From Shinella sp. (GTDB taxonomy: Bacteria > Pseudomonadota > Alphaproteobacteria > Rhizobiales > Rhizobiaceae), in the NCBI GenBank assembly GCA_003248775.1, contig QFQX01000001.1, forward strand, positions 185,256 through 249,255: a DNA stretch of 64,000 bases. Reading direction: 5' to 3'. Position numbers and translations under genes: made by a program. Below, piece by piece: positions 41,418 through 50,606 of the stretch; positions within the stretch are counted from its first letter, which is position 1, and every line of letters starts with the position of its first letter. The notes beneath the pieces were generated by a model. That model did no database searches. It was not told where the DNA came from and saw nothing but the letters and a program-made list of their open reading frames with translations.

Positions 41418-42287
41418 TCAGACGGGGATTTCGACGGTAAAGGCAAAACGGGCCTTTTCGCCCGGCGGCAATATCGTCGTGAATGGCCGTTCCGTGATGT
41501 CGTCTGATGCGCCGATGGCCGCAGCCGTGCCATGCCAAGGTTCGATGCAGAGGAAGGGTGCGCCCGGCTTGGTCCAGAGCGCGAGATTGGGCAGGTTTTC
41601 GAAGCGAAAGCGCAGAGCTTCTCCGCCCTCGACGCCATAAGTGAGGGCTGTTCCCGTTCCCTCCGGGAAGATCATCGCGTCTTCGACGAACATTTCAGGC
41701 GATATCTCCAGCTTCCCCTCGACGAAGGGTGAAGGAAGGCGGTCGGCACGCAGAAGCCCATTCTCAAGACGCGCCAAAGGCGGTTCCGCCCGGTTTGCAA
41801 GCTGCACCGTATGCAGCTTGCCTTCTGCACGAGGCAGGGGCCAAGGGAAGGCTGAGTGGAAACCTATCCCGAAGGGCATCGGTTTCTCGTCATGATTTTC
41901 GACCTCGGCGGCAACGGTGAGTGCATTGCCGTCGAGCGAATGGGTCAGTGTTAGGGTGAATGCGAAGGGATAAACGGCGCGCGTCGCATCCGTTGCCGTC
42001 AACCGGTGCGCACAACTCGTTTGCGTCTGGCCCACAAGCGCAAAGTCGTTGCGACGGGCAAAGCCATGCTGCGCCATATCGACCTGCCGGCCATCGACGG
42101 TCAGTTTATTACCCGGTGCCTTGCCGACGATCGGAAAGAGAATGGGGGAACGGCCAGACCACCAGGCATCATCGCCGTTCCACAGCCATGAGCGGCCATC
42201 GGACGAGACAAGCGACTGCATTTCCGCCCCGAGCGAAGAAACCTCGACGGTAAGGCGATCATTGGTGATGCTGACGATTTCCGGCAT
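41418..42287 (-). CDS. aldose 1-epimerase family protein (LacX-like)
   Basis: A 289-residue galactose-mutarotase-fold protein. Segments include VSSLGAEMQSLVSSDGRSWLWNGDDAWW, SPILFPIVG, QHGFARRNDF, and the acidic C-terminal LCIEPWHG. This pattern is nearer to the LacX/YeaD side of the fold than to classic GalM; the sugar is unknown. The ATG at 42287 begins the conserved region; in-frame codons to 42320 are not needed. The next gene on the strand (upstream) is panB, 78 bases away. Confidence 0.85.
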   Translation of the reverse strand: MPEIVSITNDRLTVEVSSLGAEMQSLVSSDGRSWLWNGDDAWWSGRSPILFPIVGKAPGNKLTVDGRQVDMAQHGFARRNDFALVGQTQTSCAHRLTATDATRAVYPFAFTLTLTHSLDGNALTVAAEVENHDEKPMPFGIGFHSAFPWPLPRAEGKLHTVQLANRAEPPLARLENGLLRADRLPSPFVEGKLEISPEMFVEDAMIFPEGTGTALTYGVEGGEALRFRFENLPNLALWTKPGAPFLCIEPWHGTAAAIGASDDITERPFTTILPPGEKARFAFTVEIPV

Positions 42288-42365
42288 TGCTGGTCCCTTC
42301 GATTCCCGTTGGCGTACCATAGGGGCGGGGGATGACAGTTTTCAATCGCGGAACGGTCGAGGCCG

Positions 42366-43193
42366 TCAGCTTTTCGGGCGCGGCTGGAATGTGTGCTCGG
42401 GGCCGGGAAAGGCGCGGGTGCGTACTTCGCCGGCATAGTCTTCGGCAGCCTTCGATATCACCTGCGCAAGTTCGGCATAGTGCTTGACGAAGCGCGGCTT
42501 GAAGTCGTTGAAGAGGCCGAGCATGTCGTCGGAGACGAGGATCTGGCCGTCACAGGCCGGAGACGCGCCGATGCCGATGGTTGCGGCGGATACCGAGCCG
42601 CTGATCTCGCGGGCAAGCGGTTCGACCGTGCCTTCGATGACGATGGCGAAGGCACCGGCCTCATCGATGGCGCGGGCATCGCGGCGGATCTTGTCCGCCT
42701 CCTTTTCGCTATGGCCCTTGGAGCGGTAACCGCCCGATGTGTTGACCTGCTGCGGCATCAGCCCGACATGGCCGAGCACCGGTATGCCCCGTTCGACAAG
42801 AAAGGCCACCGTCTCGGCCATTTCCGCGCCGCCTTCCAGCTTCACGCCGTCGCAGCCGGTTTCCTTCATGATACGGGCCGCCGAGCGGAAGGCCTGTTCC
42901 TTCGATTCCTGATAGGAACCGAAGGGCATGTCGATGATGACGCAGGCACGGGAGACACCGCGCATGACGGCCTGGCCGTGGGCGATCATCATTTCCATGG
43001 TGACGCCAACGGTGGTGTCCATGCCGTAGAGCACCATGCCAAGACTGTCTCCGACCAGCAGGAAGTCGCAATGCGGATCAAGCAGGCGCGCCATCGGTGT
43101 CGTGTAGGCGGTCAGCGACACGACGGCACGATTGCCCTTGAGGGCGAGGATGTCGGCGGGCGTGAGGCGCTTCTGGCGGGGTGGTGTGCTCAT
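42366..43193 (-). CDS. panB: ketopantoate hydroxymethyltransferase PanB
   Basis: PanB adds a hydroxymethyl group from methylene-tetrahydrofolate to alpha-ketoisovalerate, the first step of pantothenate synthesis. The 275-residue product has TAYTTPMARLLD, LLVGDSLGMVLYG (metal-binding Asp), DMPFGSYQ, GCDGVKLEGG and VLGHVGLMPQQ, all standard. The ATG at 43193 follows the panC stop after one base, so the two form an operon in the order panC-panB. Longer in-frame starts run into panC. Confidence 0.96.
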   Translation of the reverse strand: MSTPPRQKRLTPADILALKGNRAVVSLTAYTTPMARLLDPHCDFLLVGDSLGMVLYGMDTTVGVTMEMMIAHGQAVMRGVSRACVIIDMPFGSYQESKEQAFRSAARIMKETGCDGVKLEGGAEMAETVAFLVERGIPVLGHVGLMPQQVNTSGGYRSKGHSEKEADKIRRDARAIDEAGAFAIVIEGTVEPLAREISGSVSAATIGIGASPACDGQILVSDDMLGLFNDFKPRFVKHYAELAQVISKAAEDYAGEVRTRAFPGPEHTFQPRPKS

Positions 43194-43194
43194 T

Positions 43195-44067
43195 TCAGGC
43201 GGCCTCTCTACCTTTTGCCGAACCTTTGCCGATGACGCGGTTGTCGAGCAGCTTCGTCTTGCCAACGCGGACGTAAAGAAGGACGAGGAAGGGGCCGTCG
43301 AGGGTCGAAAGCGGCATCAGCGTATCCGGGTGACGGACCGCCACTACTTCCGGCGTCGCCAGCGGCTCGGCGGCGATGAAGACGGAGAGCGCGCGCTCCA
43401 TTTCGGAGGGATCACTGAGGCCGAGCGCGCGAAGTCGCGCCGCTTCCTCAAGCGCTTTCGGCACAATGACGGCTGCCGCCCGTTCCTGTTCCGAAAGGTA
43501 GACGTTGCGCGAAGAGCAGGCGAGGCCGTCCAATTCCCGCACCGTCGGCACCGGCACGACCCGGACCGGCAATGCGAGGTCCTCAACCATGCGGCGGATG
43601 ACGGCCACCTGTTGGTAGTCCTTCTCGCCGAAATAGGCCGCATGGGGCTGAACGATGTTAAAGAGTTTGGTGACTACGGTCGCGACACCGGCGAAATGGC
43701 CGGGGCGGGCCTCGCCTTCCAGTTCGGAGCCGAGTTTCGGGACATCGACCACGGTTTCCATCGGACGCGGATACATGTCCTCGACACGTGGGGCGAACAG
43801 GAAATCGACGCCTGCCAGTTCCAGCATCATGCTGTCGCGGGGTAGGTCTCGGGGATAACGGGCGAGATCTTCGTTTTTGCCGAATTGCAGCGGGTTTACG
43901 AAGATCGACACGACGGTGACGTCGTTTTCGGCGCGCGATCGCTCGACGAGGCTCATATGGCCCTGATGCAGATAGCCCATGGTCGGCACGAAGCCGATGT
44001 CGCGGGAGGTTCGGCGATGGGGGCCGAGCCGCTGCCGGAGGGCGGAAATAGTGGTGACGGTCTCCAT
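43195..44067 (-). CDS. panC: pantothenate synthetase PanC
   Basis: PanC joins pantoate and beta-alanine with ATP in the last step of pantothenate synthesis. The 290-residue product has the nucleotidyltransferase motif FVPTMGYLHQGHMSL (HxGH near residue 34), VSIFVNPLQFG, the FGEKDYQQ loop and SSRNVYLS. It lies directly upstream of panB. Confidence 0.97.
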   Translation of the reverse strand: METVTTISALRQRLGPHRRTSRDIGFVPTMGYLHQGHMSLVERSRAENDVTVVSIFVNPLQFGKNEDLARYPRDLPRDSMMLELAGVDFLFAPRVEDMYPRPMETVVDVPKLGSELEGEARPGHFAGVATVVTKLFNIVQPHAAYFGEKDYQQVAVIRRMVEDLALPVRVVPVPTVRELDGLACSSRNVYLSEQERAAAVIVPKALEEAARLRALGLSDPSEMERALSVFIAAEPLATPEVVAVRHPDTLMPLSTLDGPFLVLLYVRVGKTKLLDNRVIGKGSAKGREAA

Positions 44068-44152
44068 ATCGGCTCCTCCCGATTGACGCGACGCGCTGCA
44101 CTAGCGCCGTTCCTGCGAAAAGGCAATGTGTGGAATCGGTTGGAGCGTTTTC

Positions 44153-44779
44153 TCAAACGATTATATCAGCGCTGTTCACGATCTCGGCGCCGGCGGCCTT
44201 CATCTCCGCGATGGCTGCCTTCACGCCCTCGGGATCGATGCCGCGGGAGCCGTCCTCGATGAAGCGCACGGTGACATCGGGCAGCATTTCCAGAGCGTCG
44301 AGCACGGAAAACTTGACGCAATAGTCCGTGGCGAGGCCCATGATGTCGAGTTCGCTGACGCCATTCTCCCGAAGATAAGTGTCGAGGCCGGTCAGAGCGG
44401 AGCGGTCGTTGTCGCGAAAGGCGGAATAGCTGTCGACGGCAGGGTCCTGACCCTTCAATTGCACGTAATCGATGGCGGATGTGTCGAGGGCGGGGTGGAA
44501 TTCGGCGTCGCTGCTACCCTGCACGCAATGGTCCGGCCACATCATCTGCGGCTGGCCGGAAAGCTCGCCCATTTCGAAGGGCGCCTTGCCGGGATGCTGC
44601 GAGGCAAAGCTGCCGTGATTGGCCGGGTGCCAGTCCTGCGAGGCGACGATCAGCGTGTAGCGGCCGCTCGCCATCAGCGCATTGGCAACCGGCACCACCT
44701 TGTCGCCATCCGCTACCGGCAGGTTCCCGCCGGGGCAGAAACCGTTCTGGATGTCGATCAGCAGCAGAGCCTTGGTCAT
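44153..44779 (-). CDS. pncA: nicotinamidase PncA
   Basis: PncA hydrolyses nicotinamide to nicotinate for NAD salvage; it also acts on pyrazinamide. The 208-residue product has the isochorismatase fold with DIQNGFCPGG (catalytic Asp), SQDWHPANHGSF (metal-binding), the VQLKGQDP lysine and GLATDYCVKFS (nucleophile Cys). The ATG at 44779 follows GAAGGGAAC; longer in-frame codons upstream are not conserved. Length matches the family (about 210). Confidence 0.94.
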   Translation of the reverse strand: MTKALLLIDIQNGFCPGGNLPVADGDKVVPVANALMASGRYTLIVASQDWHPANHGSFASQHPGKAPFEMGELSGQPQMMWPDHCVQGSSDAEFHPALDTSAIDYVQLKGQDPAVDSYSAFRDNDRSALTGLDTYLRENGVSELDIMGLATDYCVKFSVLDALEMLPDVTVRFIEDGSRGIDPEGVKAAIAEMKAAGAEIVNSADIIV

Positions 44780-45181
44780 TGTCGTTCCCTTCTTGTCTTT
44801 ATGCGTCGCAAGATGGCAAGCCGTGGCGGCGGGATCAAGGGCGGGGGTGCGTTGTCCTCTGTCTTTCGCGATGCGTGGGTCTGGTTCCGTGACGCGGATC
44901 CGGACATTTCGCTTCGGTGATGGATGACGACACGCCGAAAGTACTGCTGTCACTGGATTTATCTGGATGCAGCATGTCCCTGGAACAGTGGATTTGACCT
45001 CTCATGTTCGCCCCACCAAGGGGCGGTACAGCTCTTTTCGTGTTTGCGCAGCACGGCCCTGTTTTCGGCAACCAGACAAATATCAATTCGGATGGAACAA
45101 AAACACGGCTGTCGCGTTTGCGCCGTGGCGAGCGCGTGCACTCGCAGCGTCCGGGTCATTTCATAACGAATTGGAAGCGAC
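44780..45181. other. 402-bp divergent gap between pncA and gcd
   Basis: No gene is supported here. Frames crossing it on either strand are extensions of neighbours or run antisense. Promoters for pncA (-) and gcd (+) are expected; no strong -35/-10 pair was recognised. TTGGAAGCG just before the gcd ATG is a poor ribosome site. Confidence 0.5.
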
Positions 45182-47500
45182 ATGATCATTGTCCTCACCG
45201 CCGTCCTGTTCGGTGCAATCGGGCTCGTACTCGCCATCGGCGGCGTCGAGCTGGTCGCCTTGTCCGGCAGCCCGTTTTATCTCGCAGCCGGCATCGTCTT
45301 CATCCTCACCGCAATCCTGCTGCTCATGCGCCGCAAGGCGGCGCTTTGGCTCTACGGGCTCTTCATCCTCGCCACGCTTGGCTGGGCCATCCTGGAGGTC
45401 GGCTTCGACTGGTGGCAGCTCGGGACGCGGGGAGGGCTGGTCATCCTGCTCGCCTTCCTGCTTCTCCTGCCTGCCGTTCGCCGGCGGTTGAACGGTGGCG
45501 ATGCTTCGCTCTGGCCGGTTGGCATTCCGGTATTGATTGCGCTGATCGTCGCAGGTTATTCTCTCACCATCGACCCCCTGGACAAGGAGGGTGCCCTGCC
45601 AACCGAGGCGGTGGTCCAGACCCCGGCCTATGGCGGAGAGGTGGCGGATGCCGAATGGCATCAGTACGGGCGCACGCCCTTCGGTCAGCGCTATTCGCCG
45701 CTGACGCAGATCACCACGGAAAACGTGAAGGACCTGAAAGTCGCATGGACCTACCAGACCGGCGACGTCAAGCAGCCGGGAGATGTCGGAGAGACCACCT
45801 ATCAGGTGACGCCGCTCAAGGTCGGAAACCGGCTCTATCTCTGCACGCCGCACAACTGGGCAATCGCGCTCGATGCCGCCACGGGCAAGGAGGTCTGGAA
45901 ATACGATCCGAATGTCGGGCTGAACCCCGACCGGCAGCACCAGACCTGCCGTGGTGTCACCTATTATGCCGATCCGGCTGCGACCGCCGGAGCAGAATGC
46001 GCCACCCGCGTCTATCTGCCGACCTCGGATGCGCGTCTGATCGCGCTCGATGCCGAGAGAGGCAAGATATGCACGAGCTTTGCCGACGGCGGTGTCCTGC
46101 ACCTCGAAACCGGCATGCCTTACAATCCCGCCGGTTACTACTACTCCACGTCGCCGCCGGCGATTGCGGATGGAAAGATCATCATCGGCGGGGCGGTGAA
46201 CGACAATTATTCGACGCAGGAGCAATCCGGCGTCATCCGCGCCTATGACGTGAATACCGGTGCCCTGATCTGGAACTGGGACAGCGGAAATCCGGGCCAG
46301 ACCCAGCCAATCGGTCCGGGGGAGACCTATACCGCCAATTCTCCGAACAGCTGGTCGGTCTTCTCGGTCGATGAACAGCTTGGCCTCATCTACATTCCGC
46401 TCGGCAATCAGGTGCCGGACCAGATCGGCATTGGCCGCAGCGAAAACGTGGAAAAATACTCCTCGTCCATCGTGGCGCTCGACATCAAGACCGGAGCAGA
46501 CCGCTGGGTACGCCAGACCGTCCACCACGATCTCTGGGACATGGACGTTCCAGCCCAGCCGGTGCTGCTCGACATTACACAGCCGGATGGCACGCCGGTG
46601 CCGGCGCTCGTGGGGCCGACCAAGCAGGGCGACCTATACGTACTTGACCGGCGAACAGGCGAGCCGATCATTCCCGTCAGCGAACAGCCGGCGCCGGGCG
46701 GGGCGGTGGAAGGCGACTTTTCCTCGCCGACGCAGCCGCTTTCGGCCCTGACTTTCCGGCCGCCAAAGCTGGAAGAGAAGAACATGTGGGGCGTGACGCT
46801 GATCGACCAGATGGCGTGCCGCATCGCATTCCATAAGCTGAAATACGAAGGGCAGTACACGCCTCCCTCCCTGCAGGGAACACTTGTATATCCCGGCAAT
46901 TTCGGCACCTTCAACTGGGGTTCGGTCGCTGTCGATCCTGAACGGCAGGTGATGTTCGGCATGCCGACCTATCTCGCCTTTACCTCGCGGCTGGTGCCGC
47001 GCGCCGAAGTTCCGCCGCGCGGGCAGGACGAGAAGGGATCGGAGCAGGGGCTGAACCGCAATGACGGTGCACCCTACGGCGTCTATATGGGGCCGTTCCT
47101 CTCTCCGCTGGGCATTCCCTGCCAGGCGCCGCCATGGGGGTATGTCGCGGGTGTCGATCTTCGCACCGGCCAGATCGCCTACAAGCACAGGAACGGCACA
47201 GTCATGGACATGACGCCATTGCCGCTGCCCTTCAAGGTTGGCGTGCCCGGTATCGGCGGGCCGATGATCACCAAGGGGGGCGTCGCGTTCCTTGGTGCGG
47301 CGGTCGACAACTACCTCAGGGCCTATGACCTGACCACGGGCCACGAACTGTGGAAGGCAAGGCTTCCGGCTGGCGGGCAGGCGACGCCAATGACCTATGC
47401 TCTCGATGACGGCAAGCAGTATGTCGTAATGGTCGCCGGTGGTCATGGATCGGTCGGCACCAAGCCGGGCGACTATGTCATGGCCTTCACATTGCCCTGA
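45182..47500 (+). CDS. gcd: membrane-bound PQQ glucose dehydrogenase
   Basis: This quinoprotein oxidises glucose to gluconolactone in the periplasm and passes electrons to ubiquinone. The 772-residue product has an N-terminal membrane domain of about five spans (residues 1-130) and a C-terminal PQQ-binding propeller beginning near AEWHQYGRTPFGQRYSPLTQIT. Typical motifs include DLWDMDVPAQPVLLDI, GPTKQGDLYVLDRRTG and the C-terminal GGHGSVGTKPGDYVMAFTLP. Length is close to E. coli Gcd (796). No PQQ biosynthesis gene is in the window. A GC-rich hairpin follows. Confidence 0.95.
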   Translation: MIIVLTAVLFGAIGLVLAIGGVELVALSGSPFYLAAGIVFILTAILLLMRRKAALWLYGLFILATLGWAILEVGFDWWQLGTRGGLVILLAFLLLLPAVRRRLNGGDASLWPVGIPVLIALIVAGYSLTIDPLDKEGALPTEAVVQTPAYGGEVADAEWHQYGRTPFGQRYSPLTQITTENVKDLKVAWTYQTGDVKQPGDVGETTYQVTPLKVGNRLYLCTPHNWAIALDAATGKEVWKYDPNVGLNPDRQHQTCRGVTYYADPAATAGAECATRVYLPTSDARLIALDAERGKICTSFADGGVLHLETGMPYNPAGYYYSTSPPAIADGKIIIGGAVNDNYSTQEQSGVIRAYDVNTGALIWNWDSGNPGQTQPIGPGETYTANSPNSWSVFSVDEQLGLIYIPLGNQVPDQIGIGRSENVEKYSSSIVALDIKTGADRWVRQTVHHDLWDMDVPAQPVLLDITQPDGTPVPALVGPTKQGDLYVLDRRTGEPIIPVSEQPAPGGAVEGDFSSPTQPLSALTFRPPKLEEKNMWGVTLIDQMACRIAFHKLKYEGQYTPPSLQGTLVYPGNFGTFNWGSVAVDPERQVMFGMPTYLAFTSRLVPRAEVPPRGQDEKGSEQGLNRNDGAPYGVYMGPFLSPLGIPCQAPPWGYVAGVDLRTGQIAYKHRNGTVMDMTPLPLPFKVGVPGIGGPMITKGGVAFLGAAVDNYLRAYDLTTGHELWKARLPAGGQATPMTYALDDGKQYVVMVAGGHGSVGTKPGDYVMAFTLP

Positions 47501-47530
47501 TCCACTTTGTCAAAAAAGCGAGGAGCCGTT

Positions 47531-47556
47531 CTCCCCGGGCGCGAATGCCCGGGGAG
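47531..47556 (+). terminator. hairpin after gcd
   Basis: A perfect 10-bp stem (CTCCCCGGGC/GCCCGGGGAG) with a 6-base loop, 30 bases past the gcd stop. No T-run follows, so it may only pause or stabilise the transcript end. Confidence 0.45.
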
Positions 47557-47643
47557 TGCTGACGAACCCATGAAATTTGAGGGCGAAACCGAACGTTAAC
47601 CATATGGACCTTACACACATATCGTAACGTAAGGATGCTTCGT

Positions 47644-47922
47644 ATGAGTGATTTCGCCGCCAACGGCCAGACTGCCCCATCCATCGCCTTCTTTCCGCTG
47701 ACCGGTCGCCGCGATCTGATTCGCCGCTCTGCCGTGGAGCTCGACCGGCTGAATGGCCACCATGCGGTCAAATACTGGCGCTCCGTCTGCCGCTCGCTCG
47801 GCGACGAACTGCTTGCCCTGGGATGCCCCGAGGAAGAAATGCGTGCCGAAATCATCGACTTCCAGGCGGCTGTTCAGGCCGAACTGATGTGGCTTCATCG
47901 TGGTGAAGAAGCGCGCGGTTGA
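47644..47922 (+). CDS. DUF6074 family small protein
   Basis: A 92-residue protein of the rhizobial DUF6074 type, function unknown. The FFPLTGRRDLIRRSAVELDRLNGHHAVKYWRSVCRSLGDELLALGCPEEEMR core and the QAAVQAEL helix match the family as I know it. The ATG at 47644 (MSDFAANG) is the best start; three more codons upstream are in frame. It is convergent with uvrD; a bidirectional terminator lies between. Confidence 0.8.
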   Translation: MSDFAANGQTAPSIAFFPLTGRRDLIRRSAVELDRLNGHHAVKYWRSVCRSLGDELLALGCPEEEMRAEIIDFQAAVQAELMWLHRGEEARG

Positions 47923-47960
47923 TAGGCCGGTAGTCTTTTCAGACTTGATGTCTTCAAAGA

Positions 47961-47988
47961 AAAGTAGCCGCATCTCGCGGCTATTTTC
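47961..47988. terminator. bidirectional terminator between DUF6074 gene and uvrD
   Basis: TAGCCGC and GCGGCTA pair around a 5-base loop (47965-47983), with TTTTCG on the right and a run of As on the left, so a U-tract exists on both strands. Confidence 0.7.
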
Positions 47989-48015
47989 GTATTCGCAATC
48001 TGAAAGGCTGACCTA

Positions 48016-50505
48016 TCAGACTTTTTCCACGAAGCCGTCGAGCACGCGTTTTTCGCCGGCGCGGTCGAAGTTGATCGTCAGCTTGTTGCCTTCAATCGCC
48101 GCCACGTTGCCGTTGCCGAACTTGATGTGGAACACGCGGTCGCCGACCAAGAATTTCGACGGCGTATCAGCCACAGATTTCGCCACCAGTTCGCCGTCGA
48201 TGGTACGGGCGCGGGGACCGCTCTCACCGTACCCGATGCGCTCGACGGCATGGCCGGAGCGGCTGCCCCAGTTGTCGCGGGTGGCGTCGGTCTTGTTCTG
48301 CTGTGCCCGCTTCCAGCCCGGAGTGGAATAGCTGTTCTGGAAAGGCTCGGCCTTGTCGAAGCGTGACTGGCCATAGCCGCCGCGACCGTAGCCGCCATAG
48401 GACTGTTCGGTCTGGGCGACCTCCACATGGGTGACCGGCAGCTCGTCGAGGAAGCGCGATGGCATGGTCGACTGCCAGAGGCCGTGGATGCGTCGGTTCG
48501 AGACGAACCAGATATGGCAGCGGCGCTTGGCGCGGGTGATGCCGACATAGGCGAGGCGACGTTCTTCCTCGAGGCCGGAACGGCCACCTTCATCCAGAGC
48601 CCGCTGGTGGGGAAAGAGGCCTTCCTCCCAGCCGGGCAGGAAGACGGTGTCGAATTCCAGTCCCTTGGCCGAATGCAGCGTCATGATCGACACGGCATCC
48701 ATATCCTCGTTCTGCTCGGCATCCATGACCAGCGAAACGTGTTCTAGGAAGCCGCGCATCGATTCGAAGGCTTCCATCGAGCGGATGAGTTCCTTCAGGT
48801 TTTCGAGGCGCCCGGGGGCTTCCGCCGACTTGTCGTTCTTCCACATGTCGGTATAGCCGGATTCTTCCAGGATCTGTTCGGCAAGCTCGGTATGGGGAGT
48901 CGTTTCAAGCAGTTCCTGCCATCTCCTGAACATCTGAATCACGTCGAAAAGCGCCTTTCGGGCCTTCGGCTTCAGTTCGTCCGTCTCTATGAGGTCACTG
49001 GCCGCGGCGAGCATGGGGACGTCGCGGGCGCGGGCATAGTCGTGCAGGGTGCGGATCGTGGTGTCACCAAGGCCGCGCTTCGGCGTGTTGACGATGCGCT
49101 CGAAGGCGAGGTCGTCGGCAGGCTGGCAGACGAGCCGGAAATAGGCCATGGCGTCGCGGATTTCGAGGCGCTCGTAGAAGCGCGGACCACCGACGACCCG
49201 GTAGTTCAGGCCAAGCGTCACGAACCGGTCTTCGAACTCGCGCATCTGGAATGAAGCGCGAACGAGGATCGCCATGTCGTTGAGATTGTGCTTCTTGCCG
49301 TCACCATCGCCGCGCTGAAGCTGTTCGATCACCTCGCCGACGGCTCGGGCTTCCTCTTCGCTATCCCATGCGGCATGAACGACGACCTTTTCATCGTCTG
49401 GTTCCCGACGGTCGGTGAACAGCGTCTTGCCGAGACGGCCCTCGTTGTGGGCGATCAGGTGGCCGGCGGCTCCCAGAATGTGCTCGGTCGAGCGGTAATT
49501 ACGCTCCAGCTTGATGACCTTGGCGCCGGGAAAATCCTTCTCGAAGCGCAGGATGTTATCCACCTCCGCACCGCGCCAGCCGTAGATCGACTGGTCGTCG
49601 TCGCCAACGCAGCAGACGTTCTGCGGAACGCCCTGCGGGCGCTGCGCGAGCAGGCGCAGCCACATGTATTGCGCCGTGTTGGTATCCTGATACTCATCGA
49701 CGAGGATGTAGCGGAATTTCTGATGATAGTCCTTCAGCACATCCGGGTTCATACGGAACATGCGGATCGGGTGCAGCAGCAGGTCGCCGAAATCGCAGGC
49801 GTTCAGTGATTTCAGGCGGTTCTGGTAGGCCGCGTAAAGTTCGCGGCCCTTGCCGTTGGCGAAGGCGCGGGCGTCGCCTTCGGGAATCTGCGAGGGGTCG
49901 AGCGCCTTGTTCTTCCAGCCGTCGATCATGGCGGCGAACTGCTTGGCCGGCCAACGCTTGTCGTCGATGCCTTCCGCCTGGATCAACTGCTTGATCAGGC
50001 GCACCACGTCGTCGGTGTCGAGGATGGTGAAATCGGAGTTGAGGCCCACCAGTTCGGCATGGCGGCGGAGCAGCTTGACGCCGATCGAGTGAAAGGTGCC
50101 GAGCCAGGGCATGCCCTCGACCGCGCCCCCGACGAGCATGCCGATGCGTTCCTTCATCTCGCGCGCAGCCTTGTTGGTGAAGGTCACGGCAAGGATCTGC
50201 GAGGGAAAGGCGCGGCCGGTCGCAAGGATATGGGCGATGCGGGTGGTGAGCACGCGGGTCTTGCCCGTGCCGGCGCCGGCCAGCACCAGAACCGGGCCAT
50301 CGGTGGTCTCGACGGCCTCGCGCTGCTCCGGATTGAGGCCGGCGAGATAATCCGGGTTGCGAGCCTGATCGCGGGCGGCCATGGCGCGCGCGGCGATGCC
50401 GAGGCCGCCGGCTGCAGGGGCCGAACCAGAGGGTGCGCCGCCTGCCGGCTTGCGCGGCGCGGGCTCCTCATCGAAGAAGGGAATGTCGTCGAAACCGTTA
50501 CTCAT
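48016..50505 (-). CDS. uvrD: ATP-dependent DNA helicase UvrD/PcrA
   Basis: A superfamily 1A 3'-5' helicase for nucleotide-excision and mismatch repair. The 829-residue product has Walker A LAGAGTGKTRV (near residue 77), TFTNKAA, DEYQDTN (Walker B), GDDDQSIYGWRGA, the NYRST box and MTLHSAKGLEF. The first 50 residues are a Pro/Ala/Gly-rich extension, and the C-terminus has a Gly/Tyr-rich stretch then a KFGNGNVAAIEGNKLTINFDRAGEKRVLDGF module that is a known RNA-polymerase-binding Tudor-like fold in PcrA. ATG at 50505 is chosen over a TTG three codons upstream. Confidence 0.95.
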   Translation of the reverse strand: MSNGFDDIPFFDEEPAPRKPAGGAPSGSAPAAGGLGIAARAMAARDQARNPDYLAGLNPEQREAVETTDGPVLVLAGAGTGKTRVLTTRIAHILATGRAFPSQILAVTFTNKAAREMKERIGMLVGGAVEGMPWLGTFHSIGVKLLRRHAELVGLNSDFTILDTDDVVRLIKQLIQAEGIDDKRWPAKQFAAMIDGWKNKALDPSQIPEGDARAFANGKGRELYAAYQNRLKSLNACDFGDLLLHPIRMFRMNPDVLKDYHQKFRYILVDEYQDTNTAQYMWLRLLAQRPQGVPQNVCCVGDDDQSIYGWRGAEVDNILRFEKDFPGAKVIKLERNYRSTEHILGAAGHLIAHNEGRLGKTLFTDRREPDDEKVVVHAAWDSEEEARAVGEVIEQLQRGDGDGKKHNLNDMAILVRASFQMREFEDRFVTLGLNYRVVGGPRFYERLEIRDAMAYFRLVCQPADDLAFERIVNTPKRGLGDTTIRTLHDYARARDVPMLAAASDLIETDELKPKARKALFDVIQMFRRWQELLETTPHTELAEQILEESGYTDMWKNDKSAEAPGRLENLKELIRSMEAFESMRGFLEHVSLVMDAEQNEDMDAVSIMTLHSAKGLEFDTVFLPGWEEGLFPHQRALDEGGRSGLEEERRLAYVGITRAKRRCHIWFVSNRRIHGLWQSTMPSRFLDELPVTHVEVAQTEQSYGGYGRGGYGQSRFDKAEPFQNSYSTPGWKRAQQNKTDATRDNWGSRSGHAVERIGYGESGPRARTIDGELVAKSVADTPSKFLVGDRVFHIKFGNGNVAAIEGNKLTINFDRAGEKRVLDGFVEKV

Positions 50506-50606
50506 GCGGCTCAATGTAGTGATTCGGGATGGAAAGGCGAGTCAAGATGTTCTCCTTTCATTCCGACATCACTGTGACCAGCCGCCAAATGTGTCGATGA
50601 GGCGGC

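Noticed and set aside
45004..46248. 414-codon + frame overlapping the first half of gcd in another frame
   Set aside because: gcd is certain in its own frame; the alternative product is Arg/His-rich shadow sequence.
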